From Dallia pectoralis (Eukaryota > Chordata > Actinopteri > Esociformes > Umbridae): a DNA stretch of 64,000 nucleotides. Within the stretch, counting starts at the first letter, position 1, and each line of letters starts with the position of its first letter. The DNA lies in the NCBI GenBank assembly GCA_029465975.1, contig CM055738.1, positions 5,235,247 through 5,299,246 on the forward strand, written 5' to 3'. Shown piece after piece: positions 46,449-58,992 of this stretch. Below the pieces are notes generated by a model, which ran no database searches, was not told where the DNA came from, and saw only the letters and a program-made list of their open reading frames with translations. The translations under genes and the position numbers were made by a program.

Positions 46449-47735
46449 CAATGTTTACACAGTGTCTTTATTGATAATATTCATCTCATGCCCACATACT
46501 GACTGAGGGGAAAAGGGCAATGTTTACACAGTGTGTTTATTGATAATATTCATCTCATGCCCACATACTGACTGAGGGGAAAAGGGCAATGTTTACACAG
46601 TGTCTTTATTGATAATATTCATCTCATGCCCACATACTGACTGAGGGGAAAAGGGCAATGTTTACACAGTGTCTTTATTGATAATATTCATCTCATGCCC
46701 ACATACTAACTGAGGAAACAGGGCAATGTTTACACAGTGTCTTTATTGATAATATTCATCTCATGCCCACATACTGACTGAGGGGAAAAGGGCAATGTTT
46801 ACACAGTGTCTTTATTGATAATATTCATCTCATGCCCACATACTGACTGAGGGGAAAAGGGCAATGTTTACACAGTGTCTTTATTGATAATATTCATCTC
46901 ATGCCCACATACTGACTGAGGGGAAAAGGGCAATGTTTACACAGTGTCTTTATTGATAATATTCATCTCATGCCCACATACTGACTGAGGGGAAAACGGC
47001 AATGTTTACACAGTGTCTTTATTGATAATATTCACCTCATGCCCACATACTAACTGAGGAAACAGGGCAATGTTTACACAGTGTCATTATTGATAATATT
47101 CATCTCATGCCCACATACTAACTGAGGAAACAGGGCAATGTTTACACAGTGTCATTATTGATAATATTCATCTCATGCCCACATACTAACTGAGGAAACA
47201 GGGCAATGTTTACACAGTGTCATTATTGATAATATTCATCTCATGCCCACATACTGACTGAGGGGAAAACGGCAATGTTTACACAGTGTCTTTATTGATA
47301 ATATTCATCTCATGCCCACATACTAACTGAGGAAACAGGGCAATGTTTACACAGTGTCATTATTGATAATATTCATCTCATGCCCACATACTAACTGAGG
47401 AAACAGGGCAATGTTTACACAGTGTCATTATTGATAATATTCATCTCATGCCCACATACTCACTGAGGGGAAAAGGGCAATGTTTACACAGTGTCTTTAT
47501 TGATAATATTCATCTCATGCCCACATACTGACTGAGGGGAAAAGGGCAATGTTTACACAGTGTCTTTATTGATAATATTCATCAAGTGCCCACATACTGA
47601 CTGAGGAAACAGGGCAATGTTTACACATTTTCTTTATTGATAATATTTATCTCATGCCCACATACTGACTGAGGGGAAAAGGGCAATGTTTACACAGTGT
47701 GTTTATTGATAATATTCATCAAGTGCCCACACACT
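46449..47735. repeat. 67-69-bp minisatellite, about 19 copies
   Basis: The unit begins CAATGTTTACACAGTGTCTT and contains ATTGATAATATTCATCTCAT. Two end variants occur, GACTGAGGGGAAAAGGG and AACTGAGGAAACAGGG. Variants cluster in blocks, the second mainly at 47040-47460. Confidence 0.95.
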
Positions 47736-50700
47736 GACCATCAGAGGAAGGGAAACCGCGTGAATACTGAAAAGCAGGTTTGATTGACTAGATCATTTAA
47801 TAGGTTTTGCAGTGAGCTGAGTCCTGATATATGGCATTTCATTAAGAGGAGAAAATAAGGTACACTGTGAAGACAGAAATACAGTGACACTGGCTGATAA
47901 TGGAAGACTGCAATGTGTTTTCAATCAAGACAGTCCGTGTAAACAGAGGCAAGTACTCGTTTGGCACATGCCACAGGTCACATGACGCAGAGGACACCCG
48001 CCAGTCAAGGTCAAATGCAGGGAAGGACTCCGATGACAGAGAGTGAAATACGAACTTGTAATCAATCTGATATAACATTTGATGTATAAAGAGCCACTTC
48101 TGAAACAGTGCACCAGTTAATGGAGGAGACGCAGATGGAGTGAATGCTATTTCCCCCCTCTCTCTCCCTCTCTCTCTCTCTCCCTCTCTCTCGCACTCTC
48201 AGTAATCCACTTCTCATTTGCATTTCAATTCTCTTGCTTCTGCTCAGCTTTAAAGTTAATCCACTGCCAGCTTGAACGTGGCCTGAGCGTGCAGCAACCA
48301 TTCCACGAGGCCCCTCCGCGTCGCCCTTGTTACCGTCTGAAACGACTGTTCACTTTGAATCTCTGCAATAACGGTTCTAAATCCCATCATGCATCACTCC
48401 GTCCCGCACTTGTTGGTTGTTCAAACAAACAAGGCACTTACTGTTTACATCCTCAGTCCACTTAAAAAACCTGAACCCTCTGGCACATATCAATTAATAA
48501 TATTCATTAATCAATAACGACTAGGACATATCATTCACTCCGACAGCCTGGAGTGTAGCAGTATGTGACAGAATGTGACAGGGATTGCCTTGACACAGTG
48601 ACCGACTAAAAGGCCCTGGTTCGTCGTCAATGACTTTGGCACACGGGCGTAATATTATTATCTCTCCTTGGCCAGCGCTTTACCCTCCGTAACACCATTT
48701 CCTGTCCACTAAGTGGCATTAAGCCCGGAGTGTGTGGACCGGTGCGTTTAACATTCCTCTGGGCACGTCTCCTGAACCAACCACTTCAGGGACATCTCAC
48801 CATGTGGGAGGGGTTTAGCATTCTCCACTTGTGAAGCCGGGCGAGTGCTGCGAGAACCATTGCTTACCATAAACGAAACCCACATTTTGCAGGCATTTTT
48901 TAACACAGCCCTTTAACCCTTCGCCCTCTGTTTATCAAGGGGCCTCACTCCACTACAGCAAGAGACACTTGTATGTTTTAACCTCGCTATGAGACGTCTC
49001 TCTGCGATTAATGTAATTAGAATACTGTGTGTTATGTCGGTCGGATTGCAGTGAAATGCTCTGTCGAGGGGTTTTCCTTATTTCGTCGACTATTCACCAA
49101 AGGGTTGGGAGGCAAACGAGAGCCGGAATATAAGCGACATTTAATCGGCCAGTGTCCAGCGGAGCGTGGTTGTCGTGCTCGTGAAAAGCGCCCGTGCACC
49201 TGTGAGAAGGCATGTCATGTGTCTGAGTTGCTCTCTCTCTTCGGCGTGTAATCAGCATGACAGGGTCCGTGTAAATATGTAACAGTGGCAGTGGGGTTCT
49301 GTGTCAAACAGGCCGAAACCACCACTAGGTGGCAGACTCACAGTGCACATGGTGTCGTTTAGATGCCCGATTCGAGGCACGCAGGGTAGGTGCTTTCAAA
49401 AACACTCGGAAGAGGGAACGACCGTCACACTCAGTATTCAGACACTGTCGGCAACTGAGCGGGTTGGCCGCTATCAAACGGAGGCAGTGACACAAACAAA
49501 CTGGCCGATTAATTAGGCGCTGTGGCGCAAGAGATGGTTGATTAGGGTAGCCCATTTGCATAATGACTCACGGTGTTTATTAATAGCTGAAGTGAAGAGC
49601 TGTTTCCTTTAAAATTTAAACAAGGCACGCTTATAGGCGTAGACGAATAAGCAACCGCGATGTCCGAGTGAGTCAGGTTCAAACGGAAAGTGGAACAGGC
49701 CTCCGACCACACAGGTTGCGTAACAGTGCTGACGCGAGGACTCATCATTTGGTCACAGTGATCAGTAGGACTCCGGACGGGATCAATGTCAGCGCGGCCG
49801 ACAGATCAGGGTCCCGGGGAAGGAAGAAGAGTGCCGAGCACAGCGCCAACATGTGTACCCCTCCTCCCGGTCCTTCCTCGCTGGCCCTCACTGAGAGGCG
49901 CTCATGCACTTAATTAGCACTAGTGTGCGCGACTCTTTGCTGTGTGTGCTTATGACTTGGCCGGGTCATCGTTGCGAATGTGAATGGGTCCTCAGTCGGC
50001 GTACCCGTTACACTAAAGGTCGAATAAATACAATCACATTAGTGGGTGTGTGTTATGTGAACCGTGCGTTTCCACGAGTCCACTCCTGCTAATGGAGAAG
50101 ACAAAGGAATGTCAGACATAGGTCAGTTGTGCCTACCGACCAAGCTATAGCCTGGTGCGTTTCTTTAATTGCCCAAAGCTTCTAGAAGCACCAGGACACC
50201 AGCAGTAAACATGCGGCTAAGCGTAATTTATTTTGTCATCTTACTTACTGTTAGGTCTGCAGGATGCATGCTGTGACACAGATATTTCACGAAGGAGCTC
50301 CGTAAAGTTAAAATCTTTCCAATGTTCCAACTTTACTTCATGAATAATTAATGCACTTGTGTTGTACTCTCCGAGTGCCCTGACCTTGGAAAGCAGTGTT
50401 CACTGCGGGAGATTACTGTACGACACACCGTGTCATGGATGTTGTGAGGGAGAAAACATGTTTAAAATGTCTGTGGCGGTCCGGAGATGCCGTGTTGCCC
50501 GCATGGCGCCCAGACATGCATAAACATATACATGACGTGTCCCGCAGGTCTCTCTGCGGTGAATAATATCCGATGTGAGTGGAGTGGTGAGTAAGAACAG
50601 TAGCATTAGAAAGATCCGGATGTGAGGCACACAATGCCACTCAGTGTGAGGAGAGTGTCAACTGGAACCGTTTTGTCCACAGATGGCATTACTGAGTCAG

Positions 50701-51450
50701 CTGACTGTGAAAGAGCCACAGTCAAAGTGGTTAAACTCACTCTCAGAGGAGTGATGCATTGTGGGCCCTCCTCCGCTGATCGCTATTTCCTTCCTTATCA
50801 TTTTTTTTCTCGAGCTGATTAAGCTCCATCACTGCTTTAAGCCATGCTGCTCAATTATAAATCTCATACTTTCTTTCACAACTCGTATATATATTTGAAA
50901 TGCCGTGGTGAATATTTGATGTTGTGGTCCTCTTGTGGCGTGGCAAAACACGACCATCGGCTCACTGGGGATCGGCTCAAGGACACGCATTCACAATAAA
51001 TCTGATTAATGCATGCATGAATACATTACATTTAAACATTGATGGTGTCTGAGGAAGTTAGCAGTGCGGGGTAATGAAATACATTTCAGGACTACTGCGG
51101 AGCCCATGGAACTTGGCACACAGCGATTTGGGACCCTGGTACGTTGTACCTTCAGAACTGAGGGAATTGTTTCTGAACGTTAAGCTCAGCGGTTTGATGC
51201 ACTAACCTTGACGACAACAGAACTGTTCAATGTTCGGTTTATTTTCCCTGTTTAGTTAGTTACATTTTGGGTAAAAAACTATTCAGCGCAGATAGGACAA
51301 ACCGGTGATGCATTTCAGTAATTATATGTAATTCCGGTCCAGTTACAAAAGGATTTTGTGTGAGAAAATCTACCAGAAGTATAACTGGTTGCTATAGCAA
51401 CAGCCAAATCTCACTCTCAACTGTCTTTCCTTGATGTTGCACTTTCATTT
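47736..51450. other. Intergenic sequence, nothing recognised
   Basis: No coding exon or RNA gene seen. Contains a (CT)n tract at about 48156-48195. Several short open frames lack any domain. Confidence 0.4.
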
Positions 51451-51459
51451 TGTGTGTCT

Positions 51460-51600
51460 AACTATGGTATTTAGACCAATGGGAACATTAGCCAAAGGCT
51501 TGATGAAGAGTTTAACTATGGCATCGAAACCAATAGGAACATCCGCCAAAAGCTTGATGAAGAATGTAACTATGCATCAAGACCAATGGGAACAATCTGC
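51460..51600. repeat. Short tandem repeat of about 57-60 bp, 2.5 copies
   Basis: Copies contain TAACTATGG, a GACCAATGGGAACAT-like word and GCCAAAGGCTTGATGAAGA. They are diverged from each other. Confidence 0.7.
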
Positions 51601-51687
51601 CTGTTTAAGAATTGCTTAAAAATATGGTAGAATGAAGTGGGGAGAACATAGTTGAACCAGCATTTCACCAAAACAGCCTACATGACA

Positions 51688-52003
51688 TCAGGTAAAAACA
51701 GCCTACCTGACATCGGGTAAAAACAGCCTACCTGACATCAGGTAAAAACAGCCTACCTGACATCGGGTAAAAACAGCCTACCTGACATCAGGTAAAAACA
51801 GCCTACCTGACATCGGGTAAAAACAGCCTACCTGACATCAGGTAAAAACAGCCTACCTGACATCGGGTAAAAACAGCCTACCTGACATCAGGTAAAAACA
51901 GCCTACCTGACATCAGGTAAAAACAGCCTACCTGACATCAGTTAAAAACAGCCTACCTGACATCGGGTAAAACAGCCTACCTGACATCAGGTAAAAACAG
52001 CCT
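51688..52003. repeat. 25-bp minisatellite with alternating A/B variants
   Basis: The unit GGTAAAAACAGCCTACCTGA plus CATC(A/G) is repeated about 13 times. CATCAGG and CATCGGG alternate over much of the array, implying spread as a 50-bp dimer. Confidence 0.92.
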
Positions 52004-53983
52004 CGCTGATGTCTCTAACACAAATCACATCCAGTATTATTTTCAACGGTAATTAGAGTTGCGATATGCGATTGGATTTAATCATCTTAAAAAGGTGAAT
52101 GACACGATGTGGTAAACTTCATGCCTTATTTACCGACATCTAAACCATTTGTTTGTGCCCAAAGTTATGTAAATTATACATTTCTGAATTAAAGCGGCTC
52201 ACGAAAATGAATGAACACCTCCGCACAAACTCAACAAAGACAACCCTAAATTATTAAAAAAGCATTCCACAATACACGACACAGACCGTGAATAATTAAT
52301 GGCTTGTCGCTCATGCATTCCTTTGTTTTCAGGTGCGTTGTAAAACACGCCGGGGTGATTGATTCCGAATCTCACGAGAAGCGCCCCCGAATCACACAGC
52401 GAATTCATTACCCCCCGCGGAAACCCGACATACAATATGCATGAACGCAGGTGTGGATGCAGCTCCGTCGAGGCAGTTCGTTGTATGAAGTCGTCTACGG
52501 CGCGCTCCACTCGGAAACAAACCCGCGGTGGGGAATCGGCCTCTGCGATTCTCACGCCCGATTCACCCGAACTGATTCAAACTGCCTCGTATCGCATGTC
52601 GCCGTTACGAGTAAACGCCCGTGTGACTCGCGGTGTTCAAGTAGGCCAACCCCCTTATGGTTTATATGCGGTGAACCCTTTATGACACAGTCGTTTAAAA
52701 GCAGTCTGCAACAACAACAAAAAATACGGAAAATCATGTTGGAGTTTGTGCAGTTGTTTTCTGGTACACAGCCCGAAGCAGAAAGGCTACAGAGCGCCTG
52801 TGTAATGAGGAGAGAGATGTGGTTAAATGCATTGAGCCCTGGCTGAGGCATCAGGCTACAACTCTCTAATGCGGTGCATTTGGACTGTTCATCAAGCACA
52901 CAACCCGTTTGCTTCTGCGGTTCATGGAAACGCCCCCTGTGTCCCTTTCGCCGTGTCCAGTCCCTCGCGACCTAAAAACACGAGTAGAACAGCGTCACGT
53001 CTCATTAGGATGGAAGTGGCCCGTCAAGAACCGGGAGATGTCTTAGAACCCACAAGGACCGAAGCCTCTGTAAGGAGAACCGATGACAAAAGCCCAGTCA
53101 GGTGCGAACAAACACTGCAGACAAGACAGCGTTGGAAAGGCTTGTCAAGAGGAGATCCCAGAGGTTCAGCAGAGGGTTGCCAAACAACCCCTCCTCCGTG
53201 CCATCTGTCTAAACCCCTTATACCTTTAAAGTTCCCCCTGTGATTATACACACACACACACACACACACGTGAAGCCAACCCCTAGCCCCTCAGCCTAAC
53301 ATGTCATGAACGCATCCAGGGAACTGTCTACGGAAGCTCAATCCGTTCCGACTGGCAAATCAAAGACAAAGCTCGGTTTGACAGAGCCACGTGCATGCAG
53401 GGTCAAAGAGGAAGTCACTGAGGGCACCGCGATGTATCGTGACAAAGCGTCTGCCGTTACATTCCAATAAACCAGATGGCACGAAAAAGGGCCAGCTAAT
53501 TTATTATGTTCATCTGCGTGTGCACAGAACGAGCGCTGTTTCAAACCAGGTAGAAAATAAGTCGCCTAGTCTGGTAACACGGTGAAATTGGCAGGGCTTT
53601 CTTCTCATCTGTCTTAGTGACGGCAACCCAGACAGAGGAGTACGGATTTGTTCTCCCTGTAGGACTCGCTGAAAACACATTCCTGCTTGGTAATCCTCTA
53701 AGATGCAAACTCCTTCCTGTTGTTTGGCGTCGATATGTGCCCGGATTTTCCATCTGCTCATTCTATTACATTTCCGGTAAAGGCGTCGACGCTAATCGCA
53801 CATGATCTTCATCCCTCTGCCTCTTCATCATTGTCGACCTAAATGACAGGCCAACGAGCAGGCCGGGCTGTGATGACTGCTGACTATAAAGAGCACAGCA
53901 CTTACTCCAGAACAAGACCGGAGCCAAGACACCACTGTAAGAACGTGCCCTGGACCTACCACACAGCCAGTTGGGGGGAGGAC
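52004..53983. other. Intergenic sequence, nothing recognised
   Basis: No exon recognised. Contains a (CA)n tract at about 53249-53268. Open frames here have no recognisable domain. Confidence 0.4.
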
Positions 53984-54298
53984 ATGGTCTGGGGTTGGGG
54001 GAGGACATGGTCTGGGGTTGGGGGGCAGAGGGACATGATTGGGGGGGGGGGGAGGACATACTCTGGGGTTGGGGGAGGACATGGTCTGGGGTTGGGGGAG
54101 GACATGCTCTGGTGTTGGGGGAGGACATGCTCTGGTGTTGGGGGGAGGACATGCTCTGGTGTTGGGGGAGGACATGCTCTGGTGTTGGGGGAGGACATGC
54201 TCTGGGGTTGGGGGGAGGACATGGTCTGGGTTTGGGGTTTGGGGGAGGACATGCTCTGGGGTTGGGGGAGGACATGCTCTGGGGTTGGGGGGGGGGGC
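53984..54298. repeat. G-rich 23-bp minisatellite
   Basis: The unit GGGGGAGGACATGCTCTGG plus TGTT/GGTT repeats about 13 times and is interrupted by pure G runs near 54038-54051 and 54284-54297. All G runs lie on the plus strand, giving strong strand asymmetry. Confidence 0.92.
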
Positions 54299-54590
54299 AT
54301 CTTGCGAAGCAACTAGATCACATCAAACCTTTCAGCTCAGGGGCCACATCAGGACTTTGAAATTAAATGGAGGGCCACATCTGTTTTGTAATTTCTTATT
54401 TATAGATGATTTGTGGGCCAGAAAAAGGCAATCATTAATCATTACGTCTATTAATATATCGAAAACATTTTAATTCAGATACATTACAAATGGACTATTT
54501 TGTACTTCCTCACAAGTGTTTTGTACTTTATTACCTACCAGTGGCCGGATGGAATATCCTCAAGGGCCTTCGTTTTCCCAGCCCTGATCT
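54299..54590. mobile_element. Possible non-autonomous hAT-type fragment
   Basis: The left side reads TCAGGGGCCACATCAGGA and the right side GTGGCCGGATGG with CCCAGCCCTGA, a wording seen in fish hAT-like elements. Clean terminal inverted repeats were not found. Confidence 0.35.
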
Positions 54591-55149
54591 AGATGGAGGT
54601 AGCGTTAGGCGCAGATTTGGATAATACTGAGTTGAAAACTAACGACAGACCTGTTGAATGACAGGCTACGCAGACGGGAAAACACGTAGAAAGAACATCA
54701 GACACACTTTGTAGCCTGAAATACCGAAATAACTTCTATTATCAAAAGCCCCACATGAAGGGCCAACGGCGTATTTTGGGTTTCACACTAGACATCGAGC
54801 GAAGTTCATGTGTTATATTTGAGAAATATAACTAGGAGATGATGATGGGGTGGGGTGGTTTCACACTCTCTGCTAGCAGTCATAACCCTGGATGGGCTTC
54901 TATAAATATCGTCCTGCCTCCCACCTGCTGTTTCCAGCTGTGGCAAATGCGCTGGCAAGGTGCTCATTGACGTCCAGAGTCCCGACCAGACTTGCCAAGC
55001 CGGTAATTAGCATTCAACGCCAACAGCTGAAATGAATAAAAAGGCGAATAGTCATGAAAGTACATGCGCGTAAAAAGTGCATGTGTAAAGTAAAGTTGGA
55101 TACGTGCACGCACGCAAACGAGCGCACAGCAGGCCACACACAACTTAAA

Positions 55150-55275
55150 ACACATAAGCACACACATAAGCACACACATAAGCACACACATAAGCACACA
55201 CATAAGCACACACACACACGAGACACACGAGACACACACACACACACACGAGACACACACACACGGACAGCACAC
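55150..55275. repeat. (CA)-rich microsatellite with embedded TAAGCACACA units
   Basis: Simple repeat region. A second CA-rich stretch lies at about 55447-55550. Open frames across both are artefacts. Confidence 0.85.
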
Positions 55276-55713
55276 ATCGTTATATGACCGCATGTTCCAG
55301 CATAATTCCGTGAATTGTTGTTGAAGAAGTATACTGTCAGTGAATTATGTAAAGCTTTTTTTTGTACAAAAATGTTGAGAGGATCGGAGTGCTGCCACAT
55401 TGGCTGTAGTCCTTGAGGCATGCATGAATAGACTCTGAGTAAATAATTTATGCACACAGACACACTCATGAATAGACACACGCTCACGCCCACACACACA
55501 CACGCACACGCGCACACAGACACAGAGACACAGAGACACACACAAACGGTACCGAGAAACAGACAAAATGTGAACATCCGCAGGGAAAAGGTGGGAGCTA
55601 CCAGAGGTTACCTCACCTTTTCACTAGTGAGGACAGACTCTACACCCGCCCCCAAGAGACACCAAGGTGTAGCACAGCGTATTGAGCACGAGCCTGGGAA
55701 CGAAATCAAATGA

Positions 55714-58700
55714 AAATATGATGTTTTTAAATATTTCTCCTTAGGCGAACACTCACAGTCATATGCTGTCCTCTCAGCGGCTGACATATCTCCTCAAGCT
55801 TACGTAATGTAAAGCTGCCCTAATTCCTCTCTGCAGAGCGATACAGGCATCTTGAAGGGCTAAGCAACACAACACCAGCCTTATGCCAAACAGATGAGTC
55901 AAGACAATTTTATAGTGGATGATGGGGTGACAAAGTTACACGTTCGCATCTGAGACATATAAAAAATAACATTTCCAAACCCCCGTCCTGAATTTGAGCA
56001 GATAATATATTGTGAACTCCCCAAAGCAGAGCTGATGTCTTTCATTCAAACATCAACCGGGCAAGTTCAGCTTCTAATGATAGATTCCATTGGATTTATT
56101 ATCAAAAGGGAAAAAGTATTTGAAATGTGCAAATAATAATTTCTACAACTTTCATTTCATAATTGGAAGTAACTGCAAATCAGCCCACACGATAATAGCT
56201 TTTATACATCTCTTCATGGACAGAAATGATGCACTGCCGTGTTTGTCTGTGTCAGATAATTTGAGGTTTCCATGGATACTATCGCTCAGGGAACCCATCT
56301 TCTCTAAGAATAGAGTTTATTATTTTCCAGCCTCTTCATTCATCCACACATGTAACTGTGTGTGTTATACTACAGCTACAGACAGATCTTATCCCGTTGT
56401 TATTAAAGCCCTGTGAACATTTTGCCAGAAGCACCATTTACCTGTCGCCTCACAAAGCAGCCTCAAATGATTGAATGTCAGAAGTAATTTCAATTTACAC
56501 AGGCTGTCACTGTTGTTAACGCCGAACTGCACATCTTACCACTATGAGTTTGCACAAAAAGGGCCACCTTAAAGCAAGTATTTAATTCGTAGTAAGACTA
56601 GTCTCGACCCTGCCCGAATATCAGCTCTGGCCTACGAGCATAAAGTAAACGCCATTTTGTAAACCTCCCACCAGACAATTGGTAGTAAATAAGTGAATCA
56701 CCTAGAATCAAATAAACCACACGGTCAAGCCGCAATCGTCATATGGAGATATGGAGTACGAAATGAATTCTCATAAGACAGTGTGAGATTGAGTGCTATA
56801 CTGAGATAACGTAACGTCATTCAAACTTGGCACAATTTAAAATGTTCTGCAGCAACGCGAGGAGAAGTGTGAACTGTAGATCTGGAGTGATTCCGTTGCG
56901 ATGAAATGCTGGAGGGCTTTTGGGGCAGTATTTCAGAACGAGACCGGGTGAACCGCGTCACTTATTACAACGATCACATCCCGGGTTCGCAGAGTGAAAG
57001 TAAAACATGGGGAGGTACAGCGTATTGAATTAATGCACATGTTTTATTCATCGGACACTAGAAGAAACAGCACTTTTTAAGATACATTTATCTCTGAGCT
57101 CGCATCTTATTTCCAAATTTGCATTTCCTCCGCGCTCTCTGTGTGTGTTTGCAAAATGAAAACCCGATCCTTGCGCTCTGGGAAACAACAGTCCGCGAGG
57201 AGGTGCCACGGGCACGTTCTATTTACAACGTTGAAGTACCGGTAGTCCGTTTTGACAAATCAAATCACAAAATATTTACCAATTGTAACACTCGCTGGAT
57301 CTCGTTTGCAAATGATGTGTATAAATCGCAAAGAAAAAGGTCAAAAGTGAATGAACACCGCTGGTGGGTTCCTTTGCCGTTACGAACAGACTGTACGGAT
57401 CACATTTATTGTCACAAGTTATTTGATACACTGGAATGTGGCAAAAATCATTATCTATTTGCAAGTGATTTACCGAATAACTTCACCGTATATGGACACA
57501 TGAGAGCAAAACCGGTGAGAAACTGGGAAGAAAAGACTGTAAATCATGGAAATTATTCCTTAAACTTGAGTTGTACAATTTCAGACCCAACACAAAACCG
57601 TAGGATGCCATTCTGTGAAGAGCATGCATACAGAAATCAAAAACGTCACGCCTGACCTCATTCTCGTCAACACAGAACTAAGTCAGACTGACAGGACCCA
57701 CAGAGTAGTACAGTACAATGCATTGCCACTGGGAACTTGTTACCCCTTGCTTTTTGGAAACAAATCAGCTGAAAAGTCCAGTTTTTCTGCTAACCCAATT
57801 GGCCCAGGAATTGGTTACAATGCATAACTGAGGCCAGTCTGCATATCAGCACGTACTACTGAACAACCTCTGACATTATCTCATCACAAGCATTAGAAAA
57901 TGCCAAAGAAATAGAACACCCCCCCTTCCCCAAAAAAAAAACATGGCATTCAATGCTGCCTCTGGGGAGTGCTGTTCTGGGTTCTTCTTCACCATTATAG
58001 AACGGACACATGAAGTGACGGGTTCTTAGACAATTCTTTGTTAGTGTTTTGAGTGAACATCTAATGAACCACGCTGGGGCCCATCTGTCAAACGATTAAT
58101 TTGTGTTAGTCCATTACGTTACGCAACACCAACAAAAAAAGTAAAAATACAAATGTAACATAATTGAAGAATGACCAAAGCTATAAATGTGGCAGTCACC
58201 AGAAGTATTGATCCTTCAATGCATTGTAAGTTGCAGACCTAAAGATAAAATCTGGGATATTTTCTCAAACCTGGACAAAAAAGGCTTTATGCAGGTATAG
58301 TGCAAAACATCATCATTCTTCCTTGACGCAGTAGAATCTTGTCTGCAGTAATTTATGGTTATTTACAGCCTACGCAGTATCACACAGAATATATAAGGAA
58401 GTGACATCATATTTGTTCTTGACCTGTTCCGTCCAGTGCATTCTGTGCAAAGCAATAATAGCAAATACAGAAGAAGAGTTAGCCTAAAATCTCCGAATAC
58501 TTTTATAAAAATAGACAATTATTAAAATCTAGGCCATGTGAGCAAAATGTTCCACCCTGAAAACCGGCAATAAAATATGAAGTATGTATTTCTCCACGTA
58601 TCTTTAAGAAAGCAACTTTTCCATTATTCGATGAACTCAGAAATATCCATATGCATACGGAAGCCAGACAAGCCTCAAGGTTAGAAAAAAGTGCAACGAG

Positions 58701-58992
58701 CATACTTTAAATGCATATTTACACGGAGCTGTTGGCAGACCGATTGGACATTTTCTTCACAAAGCTGTAAAACAGTAGTGGCCTAGCCACTGTAGCGATC
58801 GTCTGCATTAGGGATATACATTTTAACGAACCATTGTTTAATGCGGCTATGGGGAAGCAACGGCATAACTGACTCGTTTCAAAACATTGAAATCAGCACT
58901 GCCCAAAATATCCACACATTTTCTCTCCACGAATATCGTGTGCCAACGCAACAGGCGTAGCAACGTTTGGCTTTTTGGGGGAGCGGGGTAAC
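55714..58992 (-). other. Region downstream of SLITRK5, including its 3' UTR
   Basis: The right part must hold the SLITRK5 3' UTR, since its stop codon is at 58993. Possible AATAAA signals on the minus strand include 57043-57048. A plus-strand frame of 178 codons at 57119-57655 has no domain I recognise and lies antisense to this UTR. Confidence 0.45.

Noticed and set aside
53766..54473. Pro-rich and Gly/Trp-rich frames at about 54 kb
   Set aside because: They are both strands of the G-rich 23-bp minisatellite.
55054..55713. Thr/His-rich and Cys/Val-rich frames at 55 kb
   Set aside because: They translate (CA)n microsatellites.
57119..57655. 178-codon plus-strand frame
   Set aside because: No recognisable family, no neighbouring exon with splice logic, and antisense to the expected SLITRK5 3' UTR. 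Could be revisited with expression data.
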